Assembly: GCA_000708835.1 (NCBI GenBank)
Contig: DF237699.1
Location: forward strand, 1-36,948
Reading direction: 5' to 3'
Origin: Klebsormidium nitens
Lineage: Eukaryota > Streptophyta > Klebsormidiophyceae > Klebsormidiales > Klebsormidiaceae
DNA length: 36,948 bases
The position numbers and the translations under genes are program-made. Below are positions 23,501 to 33,557 of this stretch, piece by piece. The stretch's first letter is position 1. Every line of letters begins with the position of its first letter. The notes under the pieces are model-generated. The model searched no databases. It was not told the DNA's origin and was given only the letters and a program-made list of their open reading frames with translations.

Positions 23501-26199
23501 ACTCCTCTCAGTCCTTTATCGTAATCAACCAACAAGCGCTTCGATCATGCACGCTAGGGTTGCCAGCCGTCAGATCATCGATCGAAGCGGGGTCTATCCG
23601 TTCCGTGCTGCGCCGTTTTCCTGTCCCCGTTTTTGATATCAACGAATGCTCCAGAACCTCTAGGTGACACAAAACGCACCCCACCGCTTCTGTGCAGCAA
23701 TTGACGACTTGCGGGGTCAAAGCTGGGGTGCTTATGTCGGGACCCTAGGAACCATGCACCGCAATGGATGGTTTCCAACCAAGATCTATGATGGAGGACT
23801 GTGAGTCGCTTCGGGGGATCTCCTTGGATCTGCGAGAAATCGATTATCTGCACAAATCATTTGGGCTTATTTTCCGCCGCGAGCATGCACTTTGCTGATG
23901 CCAAAGATTACCTGCACAAATCTTTTGGGCTTGTTTTCCAGCCGCAAGCATTTTGCTGATGCCAACCTGCCCTGGTTGGTACCGTTGGCATTTGAAAGCA
24001 CTCTTAAGTCTTAGGACTTCATATAGGGAGAGTCTGCTAAAATCGAATTTGGTTAACATTTTGTTAAGTGGTCTTCTACTGCTGGTCTCAAACTGTGCGC
24101 TTTAGAGACCCAAAAGGCCTTGGAACATTTGGGAAATTAATTAGATAACCGTACAGTCAGAATGTAAAGGGACCGGCAGCAAAATGTGTCTCAAATGTTC
24201 GGGTTTCTTGGTTGTCGGAATTCTCATACCGCTCTCATTTCTGATAGACTTTTCATTGAACCGGTCTGCGTCGAAAGGTTTTGGATTGTGGGGTCGCAAA
24301 CAAATCTTGCAAATCTTTGATGCACGAATCTGTTCGGTACGAACCGAAGTTCTTGGTATGGTTTCAACTGTGGAGAAGCTCACCGGATTGTTAACCCTTG
24401 CACCGAAATCAAGTTGGGCCTGGTAACCTCCACTTTTTTAAGGTGCCAACCGACAACAGTGTTTGACGAAAACCCCAGTATTAATCATCGAAGCTGAGCA
24501 TTCCCACCCCGTGCACCTTCTCTTCAGGGTTTCGGAGACCCAGTTTTTGGAAGACCTGAAGACCGGCGTGATCCAGGGCGTGGTTTGGGATTTCGGTTTC
24601 GTTGACTACATCACTGCTACCAGCTGCAATTACGTCAAGGTAAAGATGGCCGCGAAATTTCTTGCGTCGAAAAGACAAATCCGGAGTGCATGCTCTTCGC
24701 CATTTGGTTTTCTGGTCGCTTTCAAGCAAGAAGGACTAAAAGCGCTGGCTTCTCTGCTGCTTACGACACACAACAAGGCGGCACAACTGAAATGCGGCCT
24801 GTGACTGATTCCTTTGTGAGAAGGATCAACCGAGACGCATGTTTGTGAGAAAGCGGAAAGCCGATCGCGCTCGAGAGAAAGCACACGGTCCACATGCGGC
24901 GATCGATGCCGCAACAAGTAGGCTGACTTGTTTGAGGGAACGGGTAACCAGACGGGCCTGGTCTGCTTTCCACGCAGGTCGGAGGCTTTCTCACGGAGGA
25001 GAGCCGCGCGTTGGCGTGGTGGCAAAACGCGAGCGACGCGCTCATCAGCCAATTCAACGGCCACGTGTTGGACCTGGAAGAAAGTACCGACCTGAAGCAC
25101 CTTCACGATACGTTCATTGCACCGCCGCCCGCAAGCTGCAATGAGCAAGAGGCGAGCCAGATCACCAAAGTGACGTTCAGAGAGGTGAGGCTCATGCGAA
25201 GCGTTTTAGAAGCGTTCGCTTGTTTTAAGCGAACGCTTCTTCTTCCGACGTCAGATCACTCGAGTGACGTTCGAAGAGATGAATGTATGTGCAGCGCTTT
25301 GGAAGGCTTTTATTGTGTTCTTCCGACGCGAGTGCCATGGATTGCGAGCGGTCTGTCCTACCTTGCCGTACATTCCAGGTTTGCAGATTAGTCCGTTTTG
25401 CTTCGATGAAGCTGGTCCGTGAGAGACAGCCCTCAGCGCGGCTGGTCAGGCAGCCTTTTCATGCATTGATCTTCTGGAATATGCAGCCACTGTAGATGCG
25501 CAGACGATTGATGGATGGACCTACAAAAACTCTCATTTAAAGCAAGTGTATGGTTTAAGGCGCCCTTACCCCGTTTGTCTCGAAACCGCCAGAGCTTTAC
25601 CAACCTCGGTTAAAAGGCAGAGTGTGCCTGTGCTGGCTAAGATCACGCATTGATATTCAGGATTGATTTTGTGACGATGATTATCATCGAGCTGTACATC
25701 GAACACAGAGGTGCCCAATCTGTAGTAACTTCAGGTGCGGCAATGTGCTGTGGTGAGGTTCTCATCAGTATTTGTCGGGAAAGTTTCATTGCGATCCCTT
25801 CCCGCCGATAACCCGCTCTACAAGATTGGCGAGATGTGCAGTTCGGGAAGCGACAAGCCATCCTACCAATTGAAGAGCATATGATGCATTTTCGACTTGG
25901 TTGAGATGGAACGAACACAAGCATTGGAGCCCACGAGACGCTAACAAATCTTGTTTCTTGTTGGGCAGGTCTCCGGTCTGTGGATCGTATTGGGAGCCAC
26001 AATTCTCTTCTCTCTCGCTTTGGCTGTTATCAGCCGATACTGCTGGAGGCCGAAATTGCAGCCGATACTGACTTCGACACTAGCGGAAACATTCCGCAAA
26101 ACAGGCAATTCCAAGGGCAAGCCCTTGGTTCCGACCATGCCGGTTGATTCGTTTTCTGCGGAGATGCAACATGGAGTTCTGGACGGCAAGGAAGTTTGA
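17576..26199 (+). CDS. Ionotropic glutamate receptor-like channel, 9 exons, no amino-terminal domain
   Basis: Exons: 17576-17753, 19093-19244, 20086-20242, 20911-21024, 22599-22763, 23698-23800, 24528-24639, 24978-25184, 25969-26199. All introns are GT-AG and phases match throughout, giving 472 residues. The ATG opens a signal peptide (about residues 1-23). S1 follows (about 30-140, with LPY, then GYGSELFHRLA and DVITDLVDP). M1 starts at FSWEVWVFLFVA (about 150-172). The pore loop is about 197-220 (MVWSAGAQVVN, residues 197-207). M3 is about 221-246 and ends MYTGNAAAILT. S2 is about 256-390, with SIDDLRG and CNYVKVGG. M4 is about 399-422 (GLWIVLGATILFSL), then a cytosolic tail of about 50 residues. 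Known families are ligand-gated cation channels of the plasma membrane. Plant GLRs usually carry a large ATD of several hundred residues, which is absent here; the signal peptide makes a missing upstream ATD exon unlikely. Family and exon model are seen in sequence; the ligand is unknown. Confidence 0.93.
17754..19092 (+). other. Receptor intron 1
   Basis: Phase-1 intron between the signal-peptide exon and S1, with GTGAGC donor and TGTTCAG acceptor. It contains a small perfect 9-bp hairpin at 18209-18229 (loop TGG). Some open frames occur around 18.7-19.05 kb but none matches a known domain, and joining them would break the receptor frame. I see no further gene in it. Confidence 0.85.
19245..20085 (+). 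other. Receptor intron 2
   Basis: Phase-0 intron (GTATGA donor, ATTACAG acceptor) inside S1. It holds an exact 15-bp tandem repeat, GAGCACACACACTCT twice, at 19638-19667. Nothing else stands out. Confidence 0.85.
20243..20910 (+). other. Receptor intron 3, interrupting M1
   Basis: Phase-1 intron (GTGGGT donor, TTTTGCAG acceptor) that splits the first transmembrane helix. The joined helix reads WEVWVFLFVAAFCVGVFVQ. Reading through without splicing gives a shorter hydrophobic run and a stop at 20385, so the splice is needed for a working receptor. Confidence 0.85.
21025..22598 (+). other. Receptor intron 4, interrupting the pore loop; holds an antisense retroelement-like relic
   Basis: Phase-1 intron of 1,574 bp (GTGAGG donor, TTTTGCAG acceptor) located just after the pore tryptophan codon. 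It is the longest intron of the gene. Its middle (21.4-22.2 kb) contains minus-strand frames of gag-like composition and an imprecise internal repetition around TCGTTTGCACC at 21.65-21.77 kb. The inserted material probably explains the length; this is inference. Confidence 0.7.
21389..22169 (-). mobile_element. Possible LTR-retrotransposon gag-like remnant inside receptor intron 4
   Basis: Successive minus-strand frames read like one broken hydrophilic protein. At 22169-21972 there is DVWALNGIRKG, then SDLSASKATDDLYATVWKG, which recalls the N-terminal region of copia-type gag. It is followed by strongly charged Glu/Arg/Lys-rich segments in shifting frames (21975-21507). No LTRs, zinc knuckle or pol part are visible, and several stops and frame changes occur. 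This is a weak similarity, not a firm assignment. Confidence 0.25.
22764..23697 (+). other. Receptor intron 5
   Basis: Phase-1 intron (GTGAGT donor, TGTGCAG acceptor) directly after the M3 exon. It contains open frames on both strands but none with recognisable domains. I see no repeat or gene in it. Confidence 0.85.
23801..24527 (+). other. Receptor intron 6, with a diverged tandem repeat
   Basis: Phase-2 intron (GTGAGT donor, CTCTTCAG acceptor) within S2. Its first part is a two-copy tandem repeat (see the separate repeat entry). Confidence 0.85.
23842..23965 (+). repeat. Two-copy diverged tandem repeat, about 62 bp unit
   Basis: Copy 1 (23842-23905) and copy 2 (23906-23965) both start GATTAYCTGCACAAATC and both end TTTGCTGATGCCAA. 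They differ by a few substitutions and a 4-bp indel. They lie in receptor intron 6. Confidence 0.85.
24640..24977 (+). other. Receptor intron 7
   Basis: Phase-0 intron of 338 bp (GTAAAG donor, CCACGCAG acceptor). It splits the conserved S2 motif: the joined protein reads CNYVK then VGG, as in the canonical Cys...Lys-Val-Gly-Gly motif of ionotropic glutamate receptors. This junction is strong support for the exon model. Confidence 0.88.
25208..25240 (+). repeat. Perfect 14-bp intronic hairpin
   Basis: The left arm AGAAGCGTTCGCTT (25208-25221) and right arm AAGCGAACGCTTCT (25227-25240) are exact reverse complements around a 5-nt loop GTTTT. It begins 23 nt after the exon 8 donor of the receptor gene, so in the pre-mRNA it would fold close to the 5' splice site. 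Confidence 0.85.
25253..25311 (+). pseudogene. Diverged copy of the end of receptor exon 8
   Basis: This stretch resembles 25159-25217, which covers the last codons of exon 8 plus the start of intron 8. Both read AGATCAC, then GAGTGACGTTC or AAGTGACGTTC, then an AGAG-like donor context. In the copy the donor GTGAGG has become ATGAAT, so it cannot act as a 5' splice site. It looks like a local duplication that has decayed. Confidence 0.5.
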
Positions 26200-29100
26200 T
26201 GAAGTGTGGTCGTAACGGGCTTAAGTCAAAGTAAACGTTAACTTTTTTGGAGTTATCGTAGGCGAGTGGAGTCAATGGACGTACATAGAAGCGTGCTGGT
26301 ATAGACATAGTAAGGATTGAAAAGATCCGAGGCCGGCCAAATGTTTTGGGGGCACTCAAGGTGACCGATCTTGGAGAGATGTTTGATTTTCAGATATAGT
26401 TTAAAATGAAGACTCATTGGTCGCCAACACCAAACGAACATAAGGGCTTGGTCCGCATCTATAAGCGGTCCGACCATATCGGCGCCACAAGACACAGCAG
26501 GTTAAAGGTGGCTTCTAAGGACCCAATTGCTGACGTCAGCTTGAGTCAACTTACGGCTGGTAAATTCGCTTAGAGCACGTGCTACGATTGCTTCTCAGTT
26601 AGCGTTGATAGGAACATGCAATCGTTTGGCACAGAGGGAAAGATACATGAAGCCGACAGACTTCCCAACTAGTCGACCAGCAAACATAGTAGATATATTC
26701 CGGCAAACTACTAAATGCGGCGATAGACCAGTAAAATCTGTACGGTCACCAGTAACATTTGCATCGGGTCCGGCCGACCCCAGAAAGTTGGTTTCCACGA
26801 TAGTTAGTAGCTCTAGCTAATTAATGAATCATCGACCAAGGTTACCTACCGTACGTTGGCCACATATAACGGAAATGATCTGACGTACCGGCGGGCTTGC
26901 TGTGCCTAGCTAGCCGTACGTACTGCAACTCAAACTTGGCAATGAGAAGACCTCTCAAGTCACTGAATGCATGCATTGAACTTGCGACACCTCAGCAGGC
27001 TTGCAGCCGCGCTGACAAGTGCATGATATCGTGTTGAAGATGCCGCGACACCGTACGCGGGCGGCAATGCTGACTTCAATTGCAATAGAGCACAGAAGCT
27101 CAGGCATCGAAGACTGCCGGAAATTTGTGAGTTGCGGCCGGATATATTGACGTGACCGGCCACGATATTGACCGCATGATACAGAACTACTCAGACTCGC
27201 CTTCAGTCATTCGGATCGAGACTTGCAGCATACATACTGGCAGGATTCGGAGTGACCCGGCCCAATTGTGGATCAGGCTCAAGATCGGACGGGCCTTCAA
27301 TTAATATATCAGTGCGTCGATTTCAACACACTGGATCTTCCTTGATCATTCAGATACGTCTGTACGCATTGCTTGTTGGACTTGAGACTTCCACGAGCAC
27401 GCACAAGAGGTCAGCCAGCCAATTATACGACCACTAGTGTATCGTTCGTCTTCGCGTCACGGCCTACGTACTAGGCCAGGTTGCGATTGTACGTTTACGT
27501 AATTCTTCATCTTCTGTTTGACGCTGAGCAGCACTTAAATATGGTGCGGGGAATCGTTGAACATAAAGCTTGCATCATATGCACACAGAGTCTACCGGCA
27601 ATAATCTCCAACATATCTTTACTTGGCACAACTAGTAGTAGCCACGAAATTTGTCTATTCTCAAATTTCTCCAGTTAATATCAAACAACGTGCGGCCCGC
27701 ACTCACATGAGAAATGCGCCAGGGTTTCTAGGCGTTTGCCACCTGTCCCTAGTGTGCGCGGCTCTTTACTTGCGATGGTGCAACACCCGCCATCTCCGCA
27801 ACTCGAAGCAAGGCATGACCAAACGCGCACGAGGTCACTTGAGGAATCTATGCAGCGCCCATGAAACTTGATCTTTGTATTTTCTGCTCAGAAGTCTTTT
27901 GGGTCACTCTCTTTTTACCGTCTAATAGCTTTGGAGTCTGAGCCAGTCAATGTAGCCTACACCTTAAAGAAGCCGTGTTGCAAGAGTTATGGTCCGCAGG
28001 GATCCGCAAATCGATAATGAAAACTGTGTCGGAGCAGCGCCATCGAAAAGCCTAGCCCAGATCGGCAGCTTCTGCGGCCAGTTGCTCTTCGCGAGAGCCA
28101 TGCTGGGCTAGTTCGACCTCCATCGATCGATGAGAAAAGTTTCCCTCACAAACTGCGGTCCGCTTACGCTGCTTACGATTTGCTGGATCTGTGAACACTA
28201 AGATAGCCAAGCGAAGATAGGAAAGATCCGTGGATGCGAGGCTCAGAATTAATGACAGAAAATTGAATCGGAGCAGGATTCGCGGACGAGAATATTCAAT
28301 AGGTGACTCTGCTTCTGATCGAAGACGGTCCCTGGTCGTCGATAACATCGGCTTTGAGGATGGTTTGACGGCTCCTTGTTGTGCCTGCGGTTCGAAATAT
28401 ATCACTGAAAGGTTAGCGGCGTGGCCGGCAGCGAAGCGGGCCTGCCGGGTTTACCGGAGCTTTACTGTAAAGAGATTCATGGGCACGTCATTGCAGAAGA
28501 CCAGCGGGGTTCTCTTTGTTGATCATGACATTTCCATCGCTTCCTAGGCTATGCGGACGGAGCCGGTCGAGTACCCTTGCAAGCTGGTAGTACCCGTTTT
28601 GAGAGTTCGCATCTGGCTTTGTACTGTAAGACGGTCCGGACGTTAGGTAGAATCAATGCATCACCAATGGATAGGTGGTTTGTGCTACTAACCAGGGGGG
28701 TATAACGGATCAGTTTTCGCGCTCGACTCCCCGGTAGCGGCGATCAAGAGGACTGGACGTGTGCTTAATCATGACGTAAGGGAATTGAAAGCTGCGGCTG
28801 ATTCGAACCTGATCGGAGCGTCCGATTGCCCACAACTTCAATATATTATTGGGACCCGAATTTTGCCTTAATGTAGAACGCGGCATTTCGCGGCCCCCCG
28901 CGGTCTGTTTCGACAAACTCCTGCATGCAGTGCCTTTCCATTTCTCCGTTTTTCGCGGGAAGGCGCTACATCGTGCTCTCACATGTACTGCAGTACTTCA
29001 AGTCAGGTTCGACCATGAGGCAGCACAACGCACTGAGCTTTGACAACCGGGATCTGCTCGAGTCTGCGCCGAACTAGGAGAAGTTTCTCAGTAGGTTTGG

Positions 29101-30964
29101 AAGGCGTGTGAATAGGGGATGGCACACATTGAGCCTCATCTTAGCCGGTCTGGGTTCTCAAATCCAGCACGCAGACGCCGTCAATTCGTGCTACCTGGGC
29201 CACGCTTTCATCAACCCGTCGAAGCGGAGCCGGCCGAAGGGCGGCCGCGGGCGGCCGGGTTGGCAGACGAAAGCGCGCGGACGTCCAACTACCCTCATTT
29301 GGCCCGGTCGAGCGCGCGCGCGTACGGGCTCAAACCCTCGCAAACCCCGATCAGTGTGTTTGCGGCCGCGCGGCATAGCGGCTTCCATGTCCTTAAGTTC
29401 AAACATCAATGTTGCGCTCACAGAGCGGGCCCTGGCCAGAGTGCATAGCGGAATTCTGTAAGGAGGTCACAGTGGCAGCGGCCGTTTACAACAGAACCTT
29501 TCAGCCTTGAAGGCGCCTGTAAGACCCTTAAAAGTTGGAAGCGCAGAAGCAGCAGCACGTGAGGAAGGGAATCGGTGGTGAAAGACCTTTTCAGGTAAGG
29601 TATCGTCAGTCTCCGTGCCAGTCGTCCGTTACTCAAGGTCGTCATACCAGAAGAGATTGGGTAGGGACGTCCCTGCTTCTAGTATGCGTGCGGAACGTGA
29701 TGCTCGGTAATATTGGCAGGATAGTGACTCACTATTAAGTAATTTCCTCGTCTGATTGCTCTCTTTTGGAAAGTAGAGTCGAGGATGCTTGAGAGCTGCC
29801 GTCCGGTCGATCCGGAGAAAACGCTGCACTGTTTTTTTGAAGGGAGTTGCTGGAAAGCAGAGCTTGAGAATCTACTTCTTTTCCTCTCCGCTGTATTGCA
29901 CCACTTGTTACTGCCCTTGCTGGGCTCTACATCGATCAGTGTAAAGTCTGTATTAAGTATGAGTTTTGTTCAAACATTGTCAGGGGGACCTCGGGGCGGC
30001 TGGGGTATGTGGCAAGTATCTGCTTGCTTAGCATGCGTTTCAATGACGAAGAGCATGCATGCAGTAATTTTTCGTTGACAAATTCTGCAGATGCTGGTCT
30101 GGAGAACCCTCAGGCTGATCTGCCAACCACTCCGAGCCTGCTTCATTATTGATCTTGCTGTTTCTGAACAGATTGTTGCTGACTCCTTCACCATTTTCAT
30201 CAGAAGGTTTGGTTGTACACAATGTTGCTTCTGTTCAATCGTGAATTGAAGCTCGCGTTTAAAGTGGCCCCTTTTGGTGGCTGTTTACAAGCATCGAGTC
30301 CTTGGATAGGCTTGGAACTTTCGACTGCGAGAAAATGCCGTTCTAGTCGATACTGGCTGTCTTTCGCCTCTGTATTCAATGAAGATTACATGGCCTGTTC
30401 AGACCATTCAAGCGACGTCAGGTCTGATCTTATGGAGTTTGGCTACACTGTTAGTGAGCACCAAGTACACATTAGCGAGACGAGAAAATGCGCTGTCTTG
30501 GAAGAGCAGAGTTGTGTTTCCGCAAGGACTTCACAGTTTTTTCCGATCAGCAAGGTATTTGCGGACAAAGTACTCCCGGTATCAACGGTCGAGTCTGGAG
30601 ACGCCAGAAGAAGCGTGGAAAACAGCAATGAATGTATTTTTGTCAGCTTGGCAGTCCAGAAGGACGAACTTCTCTGAACAATCTACCCAACAAGAAACTG
30701 TCCTGCAAGTCGCTTATTATGCGACCTTGTGCCGGTCTGGTGCGCTTCAGAACTCAACAATCACTTGCCCCTCCTGTAGAAAACCGCACGCTTTTGAATC
30801 GTGCTGATCGTACTGCAGCTTCATACCTTAGGAGCGCCCCACTCAAAATGGATCTTCTTCAAGACAAATCTAGTCTATCTTGATGCGGAACAGAGTAATC
30901 ATCAAATAACTTGCTGAAGTGGTTTGCTACAATCCTTCAGGTGGCTTCCTCTATCTCCGCAAAG
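26200..30964. other. Intergenic region between receptor and BTB gene
   Basis: 4.8 kb without a gene I can support. A minus-strand frame at 28052-28405 has a hydrophobic stretch followed by an acidic C-terminus but matches nothing I know. An acceptor-flanked segment at 30091-30206 looks exon-like but stays unassigned. A GC-rich stretch lies at 29210-29360. The last part presumably includes the BTB gene promoter and any 5' UTR exon; no clear promoter motif is visible. Confidence 0.6.
29210..29360. other. GC-rich patch
   Basis: A GC-rich stretch with runs such as GGGCGGCCGCGGGCGGCCGGG and a CGCGCGCGCG run. The surrounding DNA is close to half GC. One plus-strand frame (29108-29461) across it reads two RGRP tetrapeptides, the core of AT-hook motifs, but the GC-rich composition alone can produce such residues, so no gene is called. 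Confidence 0.4.
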
Positions 30965-32239
30965 ATGAGTTGGTTTTTGCGGAAGAAGACGGACTGCTCG
31001 CGCACCCTTCCTCCGGCCTCTTCCGATCCTCCCTGCGATTCCGCCGCGCCTATTCCGCCCCCTTTGTCAATCCAGGCTCCGTCGGAACCAATCACCCTGG
31101 CAAACGCACGGTCATGCGCCTGTGATTCGGAAGCAGAAAGAGCGGGAGAAGAGAAAGAAAAGACGGCTCTTCGAGAGCTGGTTGAAAAACTAGAGCGGGA
31201 GAAGGAGCGGCTAACAACAAACCTGGCGGCTACGCGCGCGCGGCTCAGCGTGGAGTTGGCGGCCGCGGAGGGGCGCCGCGCGCACTGCGGGAGAGTTGTC
31301 GCGCAGCTCGCGCAGCTCCGCACGGAGCTTAGAGAGGAGCAGCGCGTGAGGACGGAAGACGTAGCGCAGAAAGACGCGGAGATCGGGACACTTCAGGCGG
31401 CTTTGGCGGCCGCGCGGGACGCGGGCGCGCGGCGCGACGACGCGCGCGAGCGCTTCCACTTTGTGCTCGCGTACAACGGACAGACGGGCTCGGTCTCTCG
31501 GACGGTCCTGGCGTCCGATCCGGACTCTCTGCTGTACACCATGTATTGCGGGGAGTGGGAATACCCGCGCGATGAGAACGGGCGCGCCATCATCACGTGT
31601 CACCCTGACAGGTGGGCCGCTGTTCTGGAGCACCTCACGACCGGAACGGTTCCGGCGCAAAGCGACACGCGGCTGCTAGACCAGGCGCGGTACTGGAATA
31701 TGGGCAAGTTGGTCCGCGGTCTGGAGGTCTTGTGTCCCGGGGTTGTTGTGCGGAACGAACCAGACTCAAGTGGCTTCAGAGTCAGATGCACATTCGTTCC
31801 CGTTATGAAAACTTTGGATTGGAAGGACGCACTGTGTTTTACGTACGCGGCCGCGAGAGACAGTTGGTGGGAAGTGAAAGTGAACAGCGATGGCATCTGG
31901 CATCAAGTGCAACCGCTAGGGAATGACGGCCTGAAATCCGTCAGCTATCTCACGAAAGCAACCAAGATCACGCAAAAGTGCAGGGTCGTTCTTCGCGACC
32001 AGGATGTGGTCACGGAGTGGCAAGACACCAAATACCCTGGCTTTAAAGAGCTTGCCGGTCATCTCAGCCCGGCAACAGTTCCTTCGGTGGGAAGTTTGGA
32101 AGATTACTGCAAAAGCAAACAGCTAGGCTTCTTCAGTTGGCGCTCTGTTGGTTCCAGTTTGCAGCAATTGGTGACTCAGCCACTCGCTCAAGCGCAGGAT
32201 GGTCTCGTCTTTGAAATAGAAGCTTGTTTTGAAGGCTGA
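30965..32239 (+). CDS. Coiled-coil, BTB/T1 (KCTD-like) and MATH-like domain protein
   Basis: This is one uninterrupted frame of 424 residues from the first ATG, which has A at -3. The frame stays open upstream to 30911 but has no earlier ATG. The sequence just before, ending CCTTCAG at 30952, looks like a splice acceptor, so a 5' UTR intron or an upstream exon is possible. Residues 1-55 are low-complexity and Pro/Ser-rich. Residues about 60-155 are Glu/Arg/Ala-rich heptads (coiled coil). Residues about 164-257 match a BTB_2/T1 domain: FVLAYNGQTGSVSRTVL, then DPDSLLYTMY, a CHPDRWAAVLEHLTTG segment and a DQARYWNMGKL helix. Residues about 270-424 resemble a MATH/TRAF fold: WWEVKVNSDG, SVSYLTKA, and a terminal DGLVFEIEACF strand. 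T1-type BTB domains oligomerise; KCTD and BPM proteins often act as Cullin-3 adaptors. That role is inferred only. The coiled-coil part is markedly GC-rich. The BTB call is firm and the MATH call moderate. Confidence 0.85.
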   Translation: MSWFLRKKTDCSRTLPPASSDPPCDSAAPIPPPLSIQAPSEPITLANARSCACDSEAERAGEEKEKTALRELVEKLEREKERLTTNLAATRARLSVELAAAEGRRAHCGRVVAQLAQLRTELREEQRVRTEDVAQKDAEIGTLQAALAAARDAGARRDDARERFHFVLAYNGQTGSVSRTVLASDPDSLLYTMYCGEWEYPRDENGRAIITCHPDRWAAVLEHLTTGTVPAQSDTRLLDQARYWNMGKLVRGLEVLCPGVVVRNEPDSSGFRVRCTFVPVMKTLDWKDALCFTYAAARDSWWEVKVNSDGIWHQVQPLGNDGLKSVSYLTKATKITQKCRVVLRDQDVVTEWQDTKYPGFKELAGHLSPATVPSVGSLEDYCKSKQLGFFSWRSVGSSLQQLVTQPLAQAQDGLVFEIEACFEG

Positions 32240-33557
32240 TTGTTGATTTCAAATTGTGGAACCTGACGTAAGGAAAATAAGACCGATACTCGGGTGAGGA
32301 CCTTCCATGTATTTCGGAAGGTGTGGTGCGACATGAATGAAAGTGCTTTGTCGCTGTTAATTGAAAGAGCAGATCAGCTTCGAAAGGCGAGCCTGAGCGC
32401 TCAAGATCATTGCAGTGCACGATGAACCGTAAATGGACCGGGGTTTGAAAACGACCATGCAAATACACTATGATACTAAAAAGGATTGGATGGCACGTGA
32501 CCCGCCGATATGGCGGTCGCCTCATGGACGTGAGTACCGTATGCATGGCGCATTATTGAAAATTCTTGCACTGATTGTGCATGATTGAGTTCTGACGTGG
32601 TGGCGAATACTTCATACGCATGCTGCGTGCCCGTGTTGCCCAATTTGCACCGGACGTTTCAAGCGCATGCCATGCACTGGCAGAACATACCGGGGCCGGG
32701 CCCGTGCAGACGGCGTCTTGAAATAACTAAGTTCAGCTAGCTCAACGGATTTTAAGGATAGATAGATTTGCAGTACGTAAGGTTGCTAAGTACCCCGCAA
32801 GTACTAGTATGCGCTTGCAGATGCCCCATCACTGTTCATGACGGCCGGCCGGGCCCGTGCATAATGAGTGACAGCTGTCGCACTAGGATGTGGATTCCTT
32901 TACCAATGCAGTATATATTGGTAGTGTGCAATCGAGGTTCGAAGTACCAATTATTTTGTTTACAGGCTTATATCCACTGAAGTACTAAAGGCTGGGGCTG
33001 GAACCTAATGTGCTTCCAACGGCATGATAGCCGGCAAAGACAATCACAATCTGAGAGCTTGGCGGAATTGATAGTTGGACAAATTTCGATCAACTCACGC
33101 TACGGGCCTAGTATTACCCGGAAGTTCGGCCGGAATCTTTTACAGGGATACACTGACTGACATAAGTCAAAGGTCACCTTAACTTTAAGTTCTGCAAATG
33201 TTAGTCGACCTGTGAATAGGGTTACGGGCACTGACTCAGTAAACTGGACCGTCCAAAATATGTACGTATTGGGTCAACAAGCTCAAACCATGCTTTGAAA
33301 ACCCTTGGCAGCCTGACCTTTTGCCGATGAACGCTGGGGGACGTGCTCGGAAGCGCTTTTCTCTTGCATCGATCTCTTCTGAGCGGAGGCCGGGCGGGGC
33401 CACGTCCGTAGGGTGACATGAAGCAAAGCAAGGCTTCCGCGAGCCTGTGAAGTGACCTTTCCGAGGCCCCATATTATAGCCACCAACTCTTTGATCCTGA
33501 GTCTCTTCGTTCAGAATTCCGTCACTTTGTTGCCATTTAGATACTTCTTAAGGTGGG
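32240..33557. other. Intergenic region between convergent BTB and bestrophin genes
   Basis: 1.3 kb between two converging stop codons, so it should hold the 3' UTRs of both. Two short GC-rich stretches at 32690-32707 and 32843-32859 share CCGGGCCCGTGCA. No gene or structured RNA is evident. Confidence 0.6.

Larger units (their letters stand above)
25185..25968 (+). other. Receptor intron 8, with hairpin and exon-8 echo
   Basis: Phase-0 intron (GTGAGG donor, TGGGCAG acceptor) just before M4. The joined protein reads VTFREVSGLWIVLGA. Close to its donor it holds a 14-bp perfect hairpin and a diverged copy of the end of exon 8 (separate entries). The rest shows no gene. Confidence 0.85.

Noticed and set aside
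24630-25148. 172-codon minus-strand frame over receptor exons 7 and 8
   Set aside because: It lies opposite well-supported receptor exons and has no domain; it is a shadow frame.
29108-29461. AT-hook-like protein with two RGRP motifs
   Set aside because: The motifs arise in a strongly GC-rich patch that favours Arg, Gly and Pro codons in every frame, and no start context or splice partners support a gene.
30091-30677. Exon-like segment (LRLICQPLRACFIIDLAVSEQ) and a later frame that faintly recall the EXS domain of PHO1/XPR1 transporters
   Set aside because: Conserved EXS residues such as the DWGL motif are missing, phases could not be joined, and identity is near background. A profile search would decide.
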